Source of the DNA: Pseudomonadota bacterium
Lineage (GTDB): Bacteria > Planctomycetota > UBA8108 > UBA1146
Assembly (NCBI GenBank): GCA_017859655.1
Contig: JAFMMO010000006.1
Span: 1-43,094, forward strand
Direction of reading: 5' to 3'
DNA length: 43,094 nt
Shown here: in pieces, positions 16,785 to 26,819 of the stretch
Position numbering within the stretch: the first letter of the stretch is position 1
How the letters are laid out: each line of letters opens with the position of its first letter
Translations under genes and position numbers: made by a program
Notes under the pieces: generated by a model
The model's input: only the letters and a program-made list of their open reading frames with translations
What the model was told of the DNA's origin: nothing
Databases searched by the model: none

Positions 16785-18019
16785 AGCGCGACCTCCCGGC
16801 CGTCGTCGAGGCGCTCCTGCTCGAGCACCTCCACCCCGCCGATGCGCCAGCCATCCGCCTCGCTCCAGCGCACGCGGTACCGGGCCTGATAGCGGTTCGT
16901 CCGCCAGTGTCCGTGCCCCCAGTGGCGCACCGTTCCGATCACCTCCCAGCGGGCGACGACATCGAAGGCTGGCTCGATCGGCGCCCCCGCCATCTCCGGG
17001 CTCGCGTCGAGGGTCCGGACCGATCGGATGGTGCAGGTCGCATCCTCGGAGTACTCGAGCTTCATCCTCAGGGAGCGGTAGATCTCTGCGTAGACATCAT
17101 CGATGAGCTCCGGCGCGAGAGAGCGGGAGAGGGCATCGTAGACCGCCCCCTCATCGTCGTAGTCGAAGGCGCGGTAGATGTTGCGATGAAGCGTCTCGAA
17201 GAGCGCGCGGGCATCCTCCGGCGGAGGCAGCTCCACCCGCGCCTCCCCCGGCCAGCGGAAGGGGACGACGAGAACGGATGAGGTGAGGCCCGCACCGAGG
17301 AGGGCCGCGAGGACGAGCGCCGGGGCGCCGCGTCGACCGGCGCGGCGACGCCGCGCCCCCCCCACGAGGCCGAGGAGGGCGAGGAGCGCGGAGAGGACGG
17401 GGAGCGCTCCCTGCGGCGCCGGCACCCCCGGCGGCACCGCCTCCGGGTCGAGGGTGGGGCGGGAGCCCGGGCGACGCCACTCCGCCGCCGGGGAGTCTCC
17501 CCTGAGCTGGAGGACCCGGTAGTCCTCCGGAGAGCTGAAGACGAGGAAGGCCGCCTCCAGGGGATAGTCATCCTCGGTGTCGTAGCGGCTCCAGACGAAC
17601 TCGATCGTCCCCGGTTCGCCCGGCGCCCCATAGTGCGCGACCACCTCCGCGAACTCGAGGAAGTCGGTGTCCTGGGTCCCCTCGAGGTAGGCGAGGTCCT
17701 CGATCACAGGGCGGACATCGATGGCATCGATGGCGACCGGGGCATGAATCGCGAGGAACCGGCCGACCTCCTCGCAGCGCTCCTCGTACTCCTCGTCCCC
17801 GAGCTCGGGGAGGGTGCGGACATCGATCCCCGTCCAATGCCGGAAGAGGTAGCGATCGATGAGCAGGGAGAGCTGGAGGCGCCCGTCGCGGAGGTCCGCC
17901 TCGAGGTTGAGGGGGGCGGGGACATGCGTGCCGTCCGCCGCGCCCGCGGTCCCGCCGAGGAGCAGGAGCGCGAGGAGGAGGGATCCCGGGAAGTGGTGAC
18001 GGTGGATCGGCATCGCCAT
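16781..18019 (-). CDS. Membrane protein of unknown function, first gene of the metal-transport operon
   Basis: The start is taken at ATG 18019 (ATG 18013 is the alternative) because a signal peptide follows directly; the ribosome-binding site is poor. The product is 412 residues. After the signal sequence an extracytoplasmic domain of about 190 residues has alternating charged and hydrophobic segments ('LNLEADLRDGRLQLSLLIDRYLF'). Two adjacent transmembrane helices with an RRRRAGRR turn follow (about 210-260), then a second soluble domain with 'WGHGHWRTNRYQARYRV'. I do not recognise a family. The gene overlaps the ABC ATPase gene, so it is part of the same unit of four genes. A sensor, chaperone or substrate-handling subunit of the transporter is possible. 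Confidence 0.75.
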   Translation of the reverse strand: MAMPIHRHHFPGSLLLALLLLGGTAGAADGTHVPAPLNLEADLRDGRLQLSLLIDRYLFRHWTGIDVRTLPELGDEEYEERCEEVGRFLAIHAPVAIDAIDVRPVIEDLAYLEGTQDTDFLEFAEVVAHYGAPGEPGTIEFVWSRYDTEDDYPLEAAFLVFSSPEDYRVLQLRGDSPAAEWRRPGSRPTLDPEAVPPGVPAPQGALPVLSALLALLGLVGGARRRRAGRRGAPALVLAALLGAGLTSSVLVVPFRWPGEARVELPPPEDARALFETLHRNIYRAFDYDDEGAVYDALSRSLAPELIDDVYAEIYRSLRMKLEYSEDATCTIRSVRTLDASPEMAGAPIEPAFDVVARWEVIGTVRHWGHGHWRTNRYQARYRVRWSEADGWRIGGVEVLEQERLDDGREVAL

Positions 18020-18079
18020 GGGGTTACCGGAGTTGCCGGGGGAGCGCAAGGGGAGCCGGGACACGCGGCGCCGGAGCAC

Positions 18080-18121
18080 GAGCGTGCCCCCCCGCCCCCG
18101 GAGGGACGAGAGGGCACGCTC
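18080..18121. terminator. Hairpin terminator of the M28 peptidase gene
   Basis: GAGCGTGCCC (18080-18089) pairs perfectly with GGGCACGCTC (18112-18121). The GC-rich interior can pair further. It lies 24 bases beyond the peptidase stop and just upstream of the metal-transport operon. There is no U-tract. Confidence 0.65.
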
Positions 18122-18144
18122 CGATCGACGGGGAGGGAGGCGGA

Positions 18145-19875
<1,731 letters not shown>

Positions 19876-20123
19876 CGTGATGTTCCTCCTCGGACCGTGG
19901 GGTCCGCAGTGGCATGAGGCCCGGACATGAGATCGAAGGGGGGCGAGCGATCGGACATGGCTCACCGACGAGGTCCCGGCGGGAGCGCGGGCCTCCGAGG
20001 ACCCGGCGAGCGGGCCTCCCGATCGAGCCCGCGGGTCCGGACCGGAGACGCGGAGCACCCTGTGTCGGCAGCGGGACGGGGATCGACTCCCTCGCCCCTC
20101 AGGCACGGACGACCGCGCCCTGA

Positions 20124-20152
20124 TTGTCCACATTCCATCCCTCCGGTACACT
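20124..20152 (+). promoter_or_regulatory. Candidate sigma70-type promoter of the lectin-dockerin gene
   Basis: TTGTCC (20124-20129) and TACACT (20147-20152) are separated by 17 bases. This would start transcription near 20159, giving a leader of about 50 bases. The rest of the 333-base divergent region 19876-20208 shows no gene and no clear promoter for the peptidase. Confidence 0.45.
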
Positions 20153-20208
20153 CGAAACCGCCCCGGCATCCGGCCGGAGCGTCTATGACCACAGGACGGA
20201 GAACCCGC

Positions 20209-21390
20209 ATGACCCGCCCGATCCCTCCCCTCTTCCTCGCGCTGATCCTCCTCTTCCCGGTCAGCGCCCGCGCAGACTTCACGATCACCGACTTCTCGAC
20301 CACCACCGTCAACCTCGTCTACCCGGCGGTCCCCGCCGGCGGGGGGCCCGCGAACGTCGCCTCCGTGGTCGGGAGCGCCCTCCAGGTGACTCCGGGCGTC
20401 CTGTCGGCCCTCGGAGCGGTCTGGGTCGACACGCCGGAGGTCCTCACCGGCGGCTTCTCCACCGAGTTCACCTTCGAGTTCCTTCCCTCCCCCACCGGCG
20501 GGGGCGGCGGCAGCGGAGACGGGCTCGCGTTCGTCATCCAGAACGATCCGATCGGGCTGGACGCCATCGGGAACCACGCCTCCGCCATGGGCTACGGCGG
20601 CTTCTCCGGGAACCCCGGACGAGGGATCAACGCGAGCCTCGCCATCGAGATCGACGACTACCTCGGCGCCGGACAGAACGACCCGAACGCGAACCATGTG
20701 AGCATCCACACCCGCTACACGGGAGACAACTCGGCCGACCACGCGCTCGCCTCCCTCGCGGAGACGACGAACGTCCCCTTCTTCGGCCAGGGGAGCGGGA
20801 TCCACACGGTGGGAGTCGAGTACGACGGGCAGACCCTGAGCGTCTACTTCGACGACCCGAACACGCCGATCCTCACCCTGACGATCAACCTCGCCTCCGT
20901 GCTCGGGGGAAGCTCGGGGTACATCGGCTTCACCGGCTCCGGTGGAGGGGCCTACCAGGTCGAGAACGTGTACACCTGGAGCTTCGCCACCGGCGTCAAC
21001 GGGGCGGAGGACTGCGGCAACGGGACGGATGACGATGGGGACGGGGACATCGACTGCGCGGACAGCGACTGCAGCGGAGACCCGATCGCCTGCCCCGCCG
21101 GTGAGGCCTTCTACCGAGGAGACACGAACAACGACGGCGGCGTGAACATCGCCGACGCCGTCTACCTGCTCTCCGTCCTCTTCCCGACCGGCCCCGCGAA
21201 CGCGCTGACCTGCCTCGACGCCGGGGATGCGAATGCGGACGGGGGGCTCAACATCGCGGATGCGATCACCCTGCTGAACTCGCTCTTCGCGAGCCCGGCG
21301 CCGCCCCTGCCCTTCCCGAACGCGGGGGATGGGTGCAGCGTCGATCCGGGCAGCACCCTCGGGTGCGACAGCTTCGACGCCTGCCCCTGA
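20209..21390 (+). CDS. Secreted L-type-lectin-like protein with dockerin-like repeats
   Basis: ATG 20209 has GGAGA six bases upstream and is followed by a clear signal peptide (about 1-22). The product is 393 residues. Residues about 22-270 look like a legume/L-type lectin fold: 'GDGLAFVIQ', 'SLAIEIDDY' and 'GYIGFTGSGGGAYQ' correspond to the conserved metal and sugar-binding strands. A short Asp-rich segment with 'CGNGTDDDGDGDIDC' follows. Two dockerin-like calcium loops come next ('RGDTNNDGGVNIADAV' and 'GDANADGGLNIADAI'). The protein ends in a Cys-rich tail finishing with Cys-Pro, shared with three other proteins in this window. It is probably a surface carbohydrate-binding protein. No cohesin scaffold is visible. 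Confidence 0.85.
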   Translation: MTRPIPPLFLALILLFPVSARADFTITDFSTTTVNLVYPAVPAGGGPANVASVVGSALQVTPGVLSALGAVWVDTPEVLTGGFSTEFTFEFLPSPTGGGGGSGDGLAFVIQNDPIGLDAIGNHASAMGYGGFSGNPGRGINASLAIEIDDYLGAGQNDPNANHVSIHTRYTGDNSADHALASLAETTNVPFFGQGSGIHTVGVEYDGQTLSVYFDDPNTPILTLTINLASVLGGSSGYIGFTGSGGGAYQVENVYTWSFATGVNGAEDCGNGTDDDGDGDIDCADSDCSGDPIACPAGEAFYRGDTNNDGGVNIADAVYLLSVLFPTGPANALTCLDAGDANADGGLNIADAITLLNSLFASPAPPLPFPNAGDGCSVDPGSTLGCDSFDACP

Positions 21391-21534
21391 CCGCGACAGC
21401 GCCGGTCCAACGGCTCCCGTCCGGTCCGCCGCCAGATGGAGCCGCCAGCGGATGGAGCCGGGGCCGGAGCGGCTCCCCCACCCCGGCCCCACCCCAGATC
21501 CTCGCCCTGACCGCCGCTCCGGTCGGCGCGCCGG

Positions 21535-23235
21535 TCAGCTCCCCTTCTTCTCGATCTTCCCCCAGGTGTCCCGAAGCCCCACCGTGCGGTGGAAGGCCGG
21601 GGCTCCGTCCGCGGCGCGCACCGGGTCGTTGCAGAAGTAGCCGAGTCGCTCGAACTGCACGACCTCTCCCGGAGACGCCGAGGCGAGCGCGGGCTCCAGC
21701 CGGGCGGAGACGACCTGCCTCGAGTCCGGGTTGAGGTGAGCGAGATAGTCGTCCCCCTCCTCCGGATCGGGGCTCGCGAAGAGGTGGTCGTAGAGGATCA
21801 CCTCGGAGGTGACTGCGTGCCCCGCGCTCACCCAGTGGATGATCCCCTTCACCTTCCGGCCGTCGGAGGTCTTGCCGCCCCCCGACTCCGGGTCGTAGGT
21901 GCAGCGCAGCTCGACGATCTCCCCCGCCGCATCCTTGATCACCTCATCACAGCGGATGACGTAGGCGTAGCGGAGGCGGACCTCCCGGCCGGTGACGAGG
22001 CGGAAGAACTTGCGAGGCGCCTCCTCCCGGAAGTCGTCGCGCTCGATCCACACCTCGCGCGAGAAGGGGAGGATCCGGGTGCCCGCGCTCTCGTCGCCGG
22101 GGTTGTTGATCGCCTCCAGCTCCTCCACCTGACCCTCGGGGTAGTTGGTGATGACCACCTTCACCGGGTCGAGGACCGCCATCCGCCGCTCGGCGGTGCG
22201 GTTGAGGACCTCGCGCGTGCTGAAGTCGAACTTCGCCCAGTCGATCGTCGAGTTGTACTTGGCGACCCCGATCTCCTCGCAGAAGTGGCGGATGGCCTCC
22301 GCCGGGACTCCGCGCCGGCGGATCCCGCCCAGGGTCGGCATCCGCGGGTCGTCCCATCCCTCGACATGTCCCTCCTCGACGAGCTGGCGGAGCTTGCGCT
22401 TGCTCGTGATCGTGTGGGTGAGCTCGAGGCGGGCGAACTCGATCTGCCGCGGCCGGGCGGGGAGATCGAGGTTGTCGAGGTACCAGTCGTAGAGGGGTCG
22501 ATGGTTCTCGAACTCGAGGGAGCAGAGGGAGTGGGTGATCCCCTCGATCGCATCGGACTGACCATGCGCCCAGTCGTAGGTCGGGTAGATGCACCACCGG
22601 TCCCCGGTGCGGTGGTGCTCCTGCCGGATGATCCGGTACATGACCGGATCGCGCAGGTTGAGGTTGGGACTGCTCATGTCGATGCGCGCCCGCAGAGTTC
22701 GGCTGCCGTCCTCGAACTCCCCCGCCTGCATGCGGCGGAAGAGGTCGAGGTTCTCCTCGACCGGCCGGTCGCGGAAGGGGCTGTCCCGACCCGGCTCGGT
22801 GAGGGACCCGCGGTACGCACGCATCTCCTCCCCCGAGAGGTCGCAGACGAACGCCTTGCCGCGCTCGATCAGGGAGGTGGCGAGCTCGACGAGTCGCTCG
22901 AAGTAACCGGAGGCGTAGTAGAGGCGGTCGTCCCAGTCGAAGCCGAGCCAGCGGACATCCTCCTGGATCGCCTCGACGAAGCGGGTCTCCTCCTTGGTGG
23001 GGTTCGTGTCGTCGAAGCGGAGGTTGCAGGAGCCGCCGTACTTCTCGGCCAGCCCGAAGTTGATGCAGATCGCCTTCGCGTGGCCGATGTGGAGGAACCC
23101 GTTCGGCTCGGGCGGGAAGCGGGTGTGGACACGCCCCTCGTTCCTCCCCTGCGCGAGGTCCTCATCGATGATCTTCTCGATGAAGTGCTTCCGCTCCGGT
23201 GCCTCGTCCGCGCGGGGCTCGGCTGCATCGTTCAT
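21535..23235 (-). CDS. glnS: Glutaminyl-tRNA synthetase
   Basis: ATG 23235 has AGGAG upstream on its strand; the frame is open further but without signal. The product is 566 residues, close to the usual 550-590. The class I motifs are HIGH (49-52, in '[14 protein letters not shown]') and 'TITSKRKL' near 275, the latter in the position of KMSKS and of the form seen in GlnRS. Arg, Asp and Tyr residues around 'RFDDTNP' and 'YPTYDWAH' match the GlnRS rather than GluRS branch. It charges tRNA-Gln with glutamine in the cytoplasm. Its presence means the organism does not depend solely on the GatCAB route for Gln-tRNA. Confidence 0.95.
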   Translation of the reverse strand: MNDAAEPRADEAPERKHFIEKIIDEDLAQGRNEGRVHTRFPPEPNGFLHIGHAKAICINFGLAEKYGGSCNLRFDDTNPTKEETRFVEAIQEDVRWLGFDWDDRLYYASGYFERLVELATSLIERGKAFVCDLSGEEMRAYRGSLTEPGRDSPFRDRPVEENLDLFRRMQAGEFEDGSRTLRARIDMSSPNLNLRDPVMYRIIRQEHHRTGDRWCIYPTYDWAHGQSDAIEGITHSLCSLEFENHRPLYDWYLDNLDLPARPRQIEFARLELTHTITSKRKLRQLVEEGHVEGWDDPRMPTLGGIRRRGVPAEAIRHFCEEIGVAKYNSTIDWAKFDFSTREVLNRTAERRMAVLDPVKVVITNYPEGQVEELEAINNPGDESAGTRILPFSREVWIERDDFREEAPRKFFRLVTGREVRLRYAYVIRCDEVIKDAAGEIVELRCTYDPESGGGKTSDGRKVKGIIHWVSAGHAVTSEVILYDHLFASPDPEEGDDYLAHLNPDSRQVVSARLEPALASASPGEVVQFERLGYFCNDPVRAADGAPAFHRTVGLRDTWGKIEKKGS

Positions 23236-23323
23236 GGCGACTCCTGACTCGGATGACCGACGCGGGTCGGGGATCGACACCGCGCTGCGGCGCATGATAG
23301 CAGCGCACCCCGGAGAAGGAGGA

Positions 23324-23995
23324 TCAGCGGCGCATCTTCGCGGGGAGCTTCTTCGCCTCCTCCGCGATGCGCTTCTTCGTGGCGGCCCAGGAGCAGATCG
23401 GGCAGGTCGCGAGGTCGTGGCCCCGGGCGGGGCAGTGCTCCCGGCCGAAGAAGATGATCTGCAGATGAAGGCGGTTCCAGCGCTCCCGCGGGAAGACCCG
23501 CTTCAGGTCCGCCTCGGTCCGCTCGACCGACTTCCCGCTGGAGAGCCCCCAGCGGGCCGCGAGGCGGTGGATGTGGGTGTCCACGGGGAACGCCGGCACC
23601 CCGAACGCCTGAGCCATCACGACGCTGGCGGTCTTGTGCCCCACGCCGGGGAGGGCCTCGAGGGCCTCGAAGCTCTCCGGGACCTCGCCTCCATGCTCCT
23701 CGACGAGGATCCCCCCGAGTCGGGCGAGGGCCCGCGCCTTCTGGGGGGCGAGCCCGATCTTCCGGATGAGCTCGCGGATCCGCTCCTCCCCGAGGGCGTG
23801 GAGGCGGGCGGGGGTGGGGGCGAGTCGGAAGAGCTCCGGGGTGACCCGGTTCACCATCGCATCGGTCGTCTGGGCGGAGAGGAGGACCGCGACGAGGAGG
23901 GTGAAGGGGTCGCTGTGATCGAGGGGAATCGGAGTCTCCGGATGCAGCTCGTCGAGGATGCGCTCGATCCTCGGGGCCTTCTCATCGCGTCTCAC
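23324..23995 (-). CDS. nth: Endonuclease III, DNA glycosylase/AP lyase
   Basis: The start is GTG 23995 because GGAGGAGG lies five bases upstream; the product is then 223 residues, near the family norm of about 211. The helix-hairpin-helix [10 protein letters not shown] contains the catalytic lysine K121, and VDTHIHRL contains the catalytic aspartate D139. It removes oxidised pyrimidines and nicks abasic sites in base-excision repair. The C-terminal iron-sulfur region is atypical: I see C188, C198 and C201 (C-x9-C-x2-C) and no fourth cysteine, where the usual pattern is C-x6-C-x2-C-x5-C. H193 lies between the first two cysteines and might replace a ligand. It is 88 bases upstream of glnS on the same strand. 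Confidence 0.93.
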   Translation of the reverse strand: MRRDEKAPRIERILDELHPETPIPLDHSDPFTLLVAVLLSAQTTDAMVNRVTPELFRLAPTPARLHALGEERIRELIRKIGLAPQKARALARLGGILVEEHGGEVPESFEALEALPGVGHKTASVVMAQAFGVPAFPVDTHIHRLAARWGLSSGKSVERTEADLKRVFPRERWNRLHLQIIFFGREHCPARGHDLATCPICSWAATKKRIAEEAKKLPAKMRR

Positions 23996-24082
23996 GGGGA
24001 CCTCCTCCTTCGGATGCTGCCGCTTCGCGCGCCGACCGCTCCCGGGCGGGCGGAGAGGATTGTAGCAGGGCCCCCTACCCCG

Positions 24083-24112
24083 TTGCCGGAACCGCAGGAG
24101 GTGTGCTAGCGT
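24083..24112 (+). promoter_or_regulatory. Candidate promoter of the cohesin/dockerin-like gene
   Basis: TTGCCG (24083-24088) and TAGCGT (24107-24112) lie 18 bases apart in an otherwise non-coding gap. Transcription would begin near 24119, about 85 bases before the start codon. The match to the -10 consensus is weak. Confidence 0.3.
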
Positions 24113-24203
24113 TTCCGGTCCGGCAGAGCCCCGCCCCGCCGGATCGACGATCCGCGCCCCCTGCGGGGGTCGAGTCCACGCCCTTTCCGACCGGAGGTGA
24201 TCG

Positions 24204-25016
24204 ATGCGCTCCCGAGCCCCACTCTCCCGACCGCAGGTGACGAGGATCACGCTCACCACTGCGCTCCTCCTCACCCTGATCACCCCGGCGCTGCAGGGGC
24301 AGAACACCCCGCCGCCGCCCCCCCAGCAGACCCTCGAGGCGACGGTCCCGTCGGTCACGGTGGAGCCGGGTGCCCTGTTCACCCTCCCGGTCCTGCTCAG
24401 CGATCCCCTGCCGATCCCCGGGTTCCTCTTCCTCGCGGACACCAATCCGACGCAGCTGCAGTTTCTCTCGATCGCCCCCGGCGCGGGGATCGAGGCGCAC
24501 ACCACCGCCAACGGAGCGCCACCCGTCTGCGATCTCTTCGCCGACCCCGGGTCCTGCTTCGCGCTCTGGCAGTTCCTCTGGCCCCTCTACGATGTGGCGG
24601 TGTACGGCGAGGAGCTCCTCCTGATCACCGTGATCGCTCCCCCGACGGCAGGGACCTACCCGATCGACTGGTTCCTGGGTGCCGACACCGGCGAGTCCGC
24701 CGGCGGGACCGCCCTCATCACCGTCGCCGCGCCCCCGGACGCGGCCACCGACTTCGAGCGGGGTGATGTGAACGATGACGGGGCGTGCAACCTCGGCGAC
24801 CCCATCGCCCTCCTCGGCCACCTCTTCGCGGGACTCCCCGCGCCGAACTGCTACGACGCGGCGGATGTGGATGACGACGGCGTCGTGGGACTGGCCGATG
24901 CCGTCAACCTCCTCTCCGCCGTCTTCGGGACCGGCTTCCCCCTCGATGAGAGCTGCCAGCCCGATCTGACCGAGGACTCTCTCGGCGCCTGCGAGAGGGC
25001 CGGCTGCGCCCCCTGA
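24204..25016 (+). CDS. Secreted cohesin-like/dockerin-like protein
   Basis: ATG 24204 has GGAGG six bases upstream. The product is 270 residues with a signal peptide ending near residue 33. The middle part (about 40-190) resembles the beta-sandwich of cohesin-like domains ('PGALFTLPVLLSDPLPIPGF'), and the C-terminal part has two dockerin-like calcium loops ('RGDVNDDGACNLGDPI' and 'ADVDDDGVVGLADAV'). It ends with a Cys-containing tail, 'CERAGCAP'. Function is unknown; it is probably a cell-surface structural or adhesion protein. A 19-bp perfect hairpin follows the stop. Confidence 0.8.
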   Translation: MRSRAPLSRPQVTRITLTTALLLTLITPALQGQNTPPPPPQQTLEATVPSVTVEPGALFTLPVLLSDPLPIPGFLFLADTNPTQLQFLSIAPGAGIEAHTTANGAPPVCDLFADPGSCFALWQFLWPLYDVAVYGEELLLITVIAPPTAGTYPIDWFLGADTGESAGGTALITVAAPPDAATDFERGDVNDDGACNLGDPIALLGHLFAGLPAPNCYDAADVDDDGVVGLADAVNLLSAVFGTGFPLDESCQPDLTEDSLGACERAGCAP

Positions 25017-25035
25017 CCCTCCTGAGTCGAGGCGC

Positions 25036-25083
25036 GATGAGAGCGGGGGGAGGGGGCGCAGGCTCCCTCCCCCCGCTCTCATC
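25036..25083 (+). terminator. Very strong hairpin terminator, 19-bp perfect stem
   Basis: Bases 25036-25054 pair without mismatch with 25065-25083 around a 10-base loop. It lies 20 bases after the stop of the cohesin/dockerin-like gene. There is no U-tract, so it may act by stem strength alone or as an mRNA-stabilising 3' end. Confidence 0.8.
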
Positions 25084-25166
25084 CGCGCGGCCCTCCTCGT
25101 GATGCGGTGGAACCGACATTCGAACGGATCCACCCACGAGCCCCGGACGAACGCTACGATGGAGAC

Positions 25167-25832
25167 ATGAGCGAAGCAGAGATCCCCCACGAGCAGGACG
25201 GCGGGCTCCCGAGCGGGCGCCCCGAGCACGGACCGGGCGGCACCGAGCCTCCCGAGCACCGTGTCGTGCCCCTCTTCCCTCTCCCCGACCTCATCCTCTT
25301 CCCCGGCCAGGTCCAGCCCTTGATGATCTTCGAGACGAGATACCGCCAAATGGTGCGGGATCTCCTCGATGTGAACCCCGAGCTCGTCCTCGGCACCGTC
25401 CTCGGTGAGGACAAAAAGCGCATGGCGGAGGTCGCCCCGGTCCAGCCGGTGGCCGGGCTGGGGAGGATCGAGCAGTACCGTTCCCTCCCGGACGGGCGCT
25501 TCGTGATCCTCGTCCTCGGAACCCGCCGGGTGCTCGTCCGCCCGCTGGAGGGGGATCACCTCTATCCGGTCTGCGAGATCGAGCCTCTTCCCCTCGAGCA
25601 GGAAGTGATCGTCGACCCGATCCGCCGCACGCGCTACGAGGTCCGGCTCCGCAGTGCCCTGACCGACTGCTGGCGCGAAGACTCCCCACCGCCGGAAGGC
25701 GTGCCCCTCTTCCAGCTCGCGGACCTGCTGCAGATGCACATGGAGATGGCGCCGGAGCAGCGCTACCGGATCTACGCGACGCGCCCTCTGGAGGCGCGGA
25801 TCGAGAGCCTCCTCGAGCTCGCCACCCGCTGA
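25167..25832 (+). CDS. LON N-terminal (substrate-binding) domain protein
   Basis: The start is ATG 25167; GGAG is only two bases upstream. A TACGAT sequence at 25155-25160 suggests a possible leaderless transcript. The product is 221 residues. From about residue 32 it matches the stand-alone LON-N (PUA-like) family: 'VVPLFPLPDLILFPGQVQPL' and 'IFETRYRQMVRDLL' are diagnostic. There is no AAA+ or protease domain, so it is not Lon itself. Family members are thought to bind unfolded or specific protein substrates, but the function is unproven. The disordered N-terminus is Gly/Pro/Glu-rich. It is followed by a run of 15-bp degenerate repeats rather than a hairpin. Confidence 0.9.
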   Translation: MSEAEIPHEQDGGLPSGRPEHGPGGTEPPEHRVVPLFPLPDLILFPGQVQPLMIFETRYRQMVRDLLDVNPELVLGTVLGEDKKRMAEVAPVQPVAGLGRIEQYRSLPDGRFVILVLGTRRVLVRPLEGDHLYPVCEIEPLPLEQEVIVDPIRRTRYEVRLRSALTDCWREDSPPPEGVPLFQLADLLQMHMEMAPEQRYRIYATRPLEARIESLLELATR

Positions 25833-25980
25833 GCGATCGACCGCTGCCGAACGGATCGTCGCGGCACGCCCCGCTGCAAGACGGCTCGCTGGCCCGGGAC
25901 CCACCGACGCATCGGCTGCCCGCCTTCAGATCCCCAGACCCCAGATCTCCAGACCCCAGATCTCACGGGTGAGGCGACTC
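25831..25980. repeat. 15-bp degenerate tandem repeat filling the intergenic space
   Basis: Ten successive 15-bp steps run from the LON-N stop codon to the anti-sigma stop codon. The first units end in CCGCT/CTCGCT like the 3' end of the LON-N gene itself. The last three (25926-25940, 25941-25955, 25956-25966) are almost identical CCAGATCTCCAGACC-type units. The whole 147-base gap seems to be built from this repeat. Confidence 0.65.
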
Positions 25981-26819
25981 TAGCCTCGGGGAATCGTCGC
26001 GGTGGCGAGGAAGGGTCCGTCGGAGACGGGGACGCCACCCTTCGGCTCGAGGGTGATCACGAAGACCCCCGGGCGATCGACGACCAGGGCCGCGTCGATG
26101 GGGATCGTCTGCATCTCCGCCGCAGCCGCGACATCGAACACCCCTCCGTCGACCGGCTGGGCGTGGCCCCGATCCTCATCCACGATCCAGAGCTGATACT
26201 GCTCCACTGCAGGATCGTTCGCGGGAACTCCCGTGAGGCGGAGATAGCCCTCCTGATCGCGGTCGCACCAGATCACCTCCCCGCCGATGCCGGGGAGGCT
26301 CTCTCCCTCGACCGCGCGCCACTCCGCCCTCGCCAGCTCGGCGGGGGAGCGACGCTCGAGGAGCGCGGCGCAGGCTCGCTCCGGGGAGCTCTCCCCTCGA
26401 TTCTCGAGGAGCATGCCGACCGTGAGCCCCACGAGGAGCGCGGCGGCGAGGCCGAGCCAGCGGGAGGGGACGCGTTCGGCGGCTGGACGGGAGGACAAGG
26501 CCCCCGCCGGCCCCGGGGTCTGACGGGAACGCTGGGACCGGACGCAGATCCGTCCGCTCGCGGCGATCCGTTGGCGCAAGTGCACGGGGAGCGGCTCGAC
26601 AAGCTCGGGGAACTCCTGCTGGTGAGACACCTCGAGGGCGGCGACCGTGCGATCGTAGGCATCGGGATCGACCTCGGGATGCGCCGCGAGGAGACCCTCG
26701 AGCTCGAGCCACTCGTCGTCGGAGAGGGCCTGCGTCGCGCGATCCGCGAGCAGCTGGTCCAGACGGGACTCGAGTGGATCCGCCTCGGGGGAGCTGCGAT
26801 CGTCGGGAGGGATGTTCAC
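25980..26819 (-). CDS. Anti-sigma factor, RskA-like C-terminal domain
   Basis: ATG 26819 overlaps the stop of the sigma gene (ATGA), so the two are translationally coupled. The product is 279 residues. The N-terminal cytoplasmic part (about 1-118) is acidic and helical and is the likely sigma-binding region; it has no HxxxCxxC zinc motif. A single transmembrane helix spans about 121-138. The C-terminal extracytoplasmic domain (about 175-275) resembles RskA, with 'YQLWIVDEDRGHAQPVDGG' and 'FVITLEPKGGVPVSDGP'. It is expected to hold the ECF sigma factor at the membrane until a signal causes release, often by regulated proteolysis. Confidence 0.9.
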   Translation of the reverse strand: MNIPPDDRSSPEADPLESRLDQLLADRATQALSDDEWLELEGLLAAHPEVDPDAYDRTVAALEVSHQQEFPELVEPLPVHLRQRIAASGRICVRSQRSRQTPGPAGALSSRPAAERVPSRWLGLAAALLVGLTVGMLLENRGESSPERACAALLERRSPAELARAEWRAVEGESLPGIGGEVIWCDRDQEGYLRLTGVPANDPAVEQYQLWIVDEDRGHAQPVDGGVFDVAAAAEMQTIPIDAALVVDRPGVFVITLEPKGGVPVSDGPFLATATIPRG

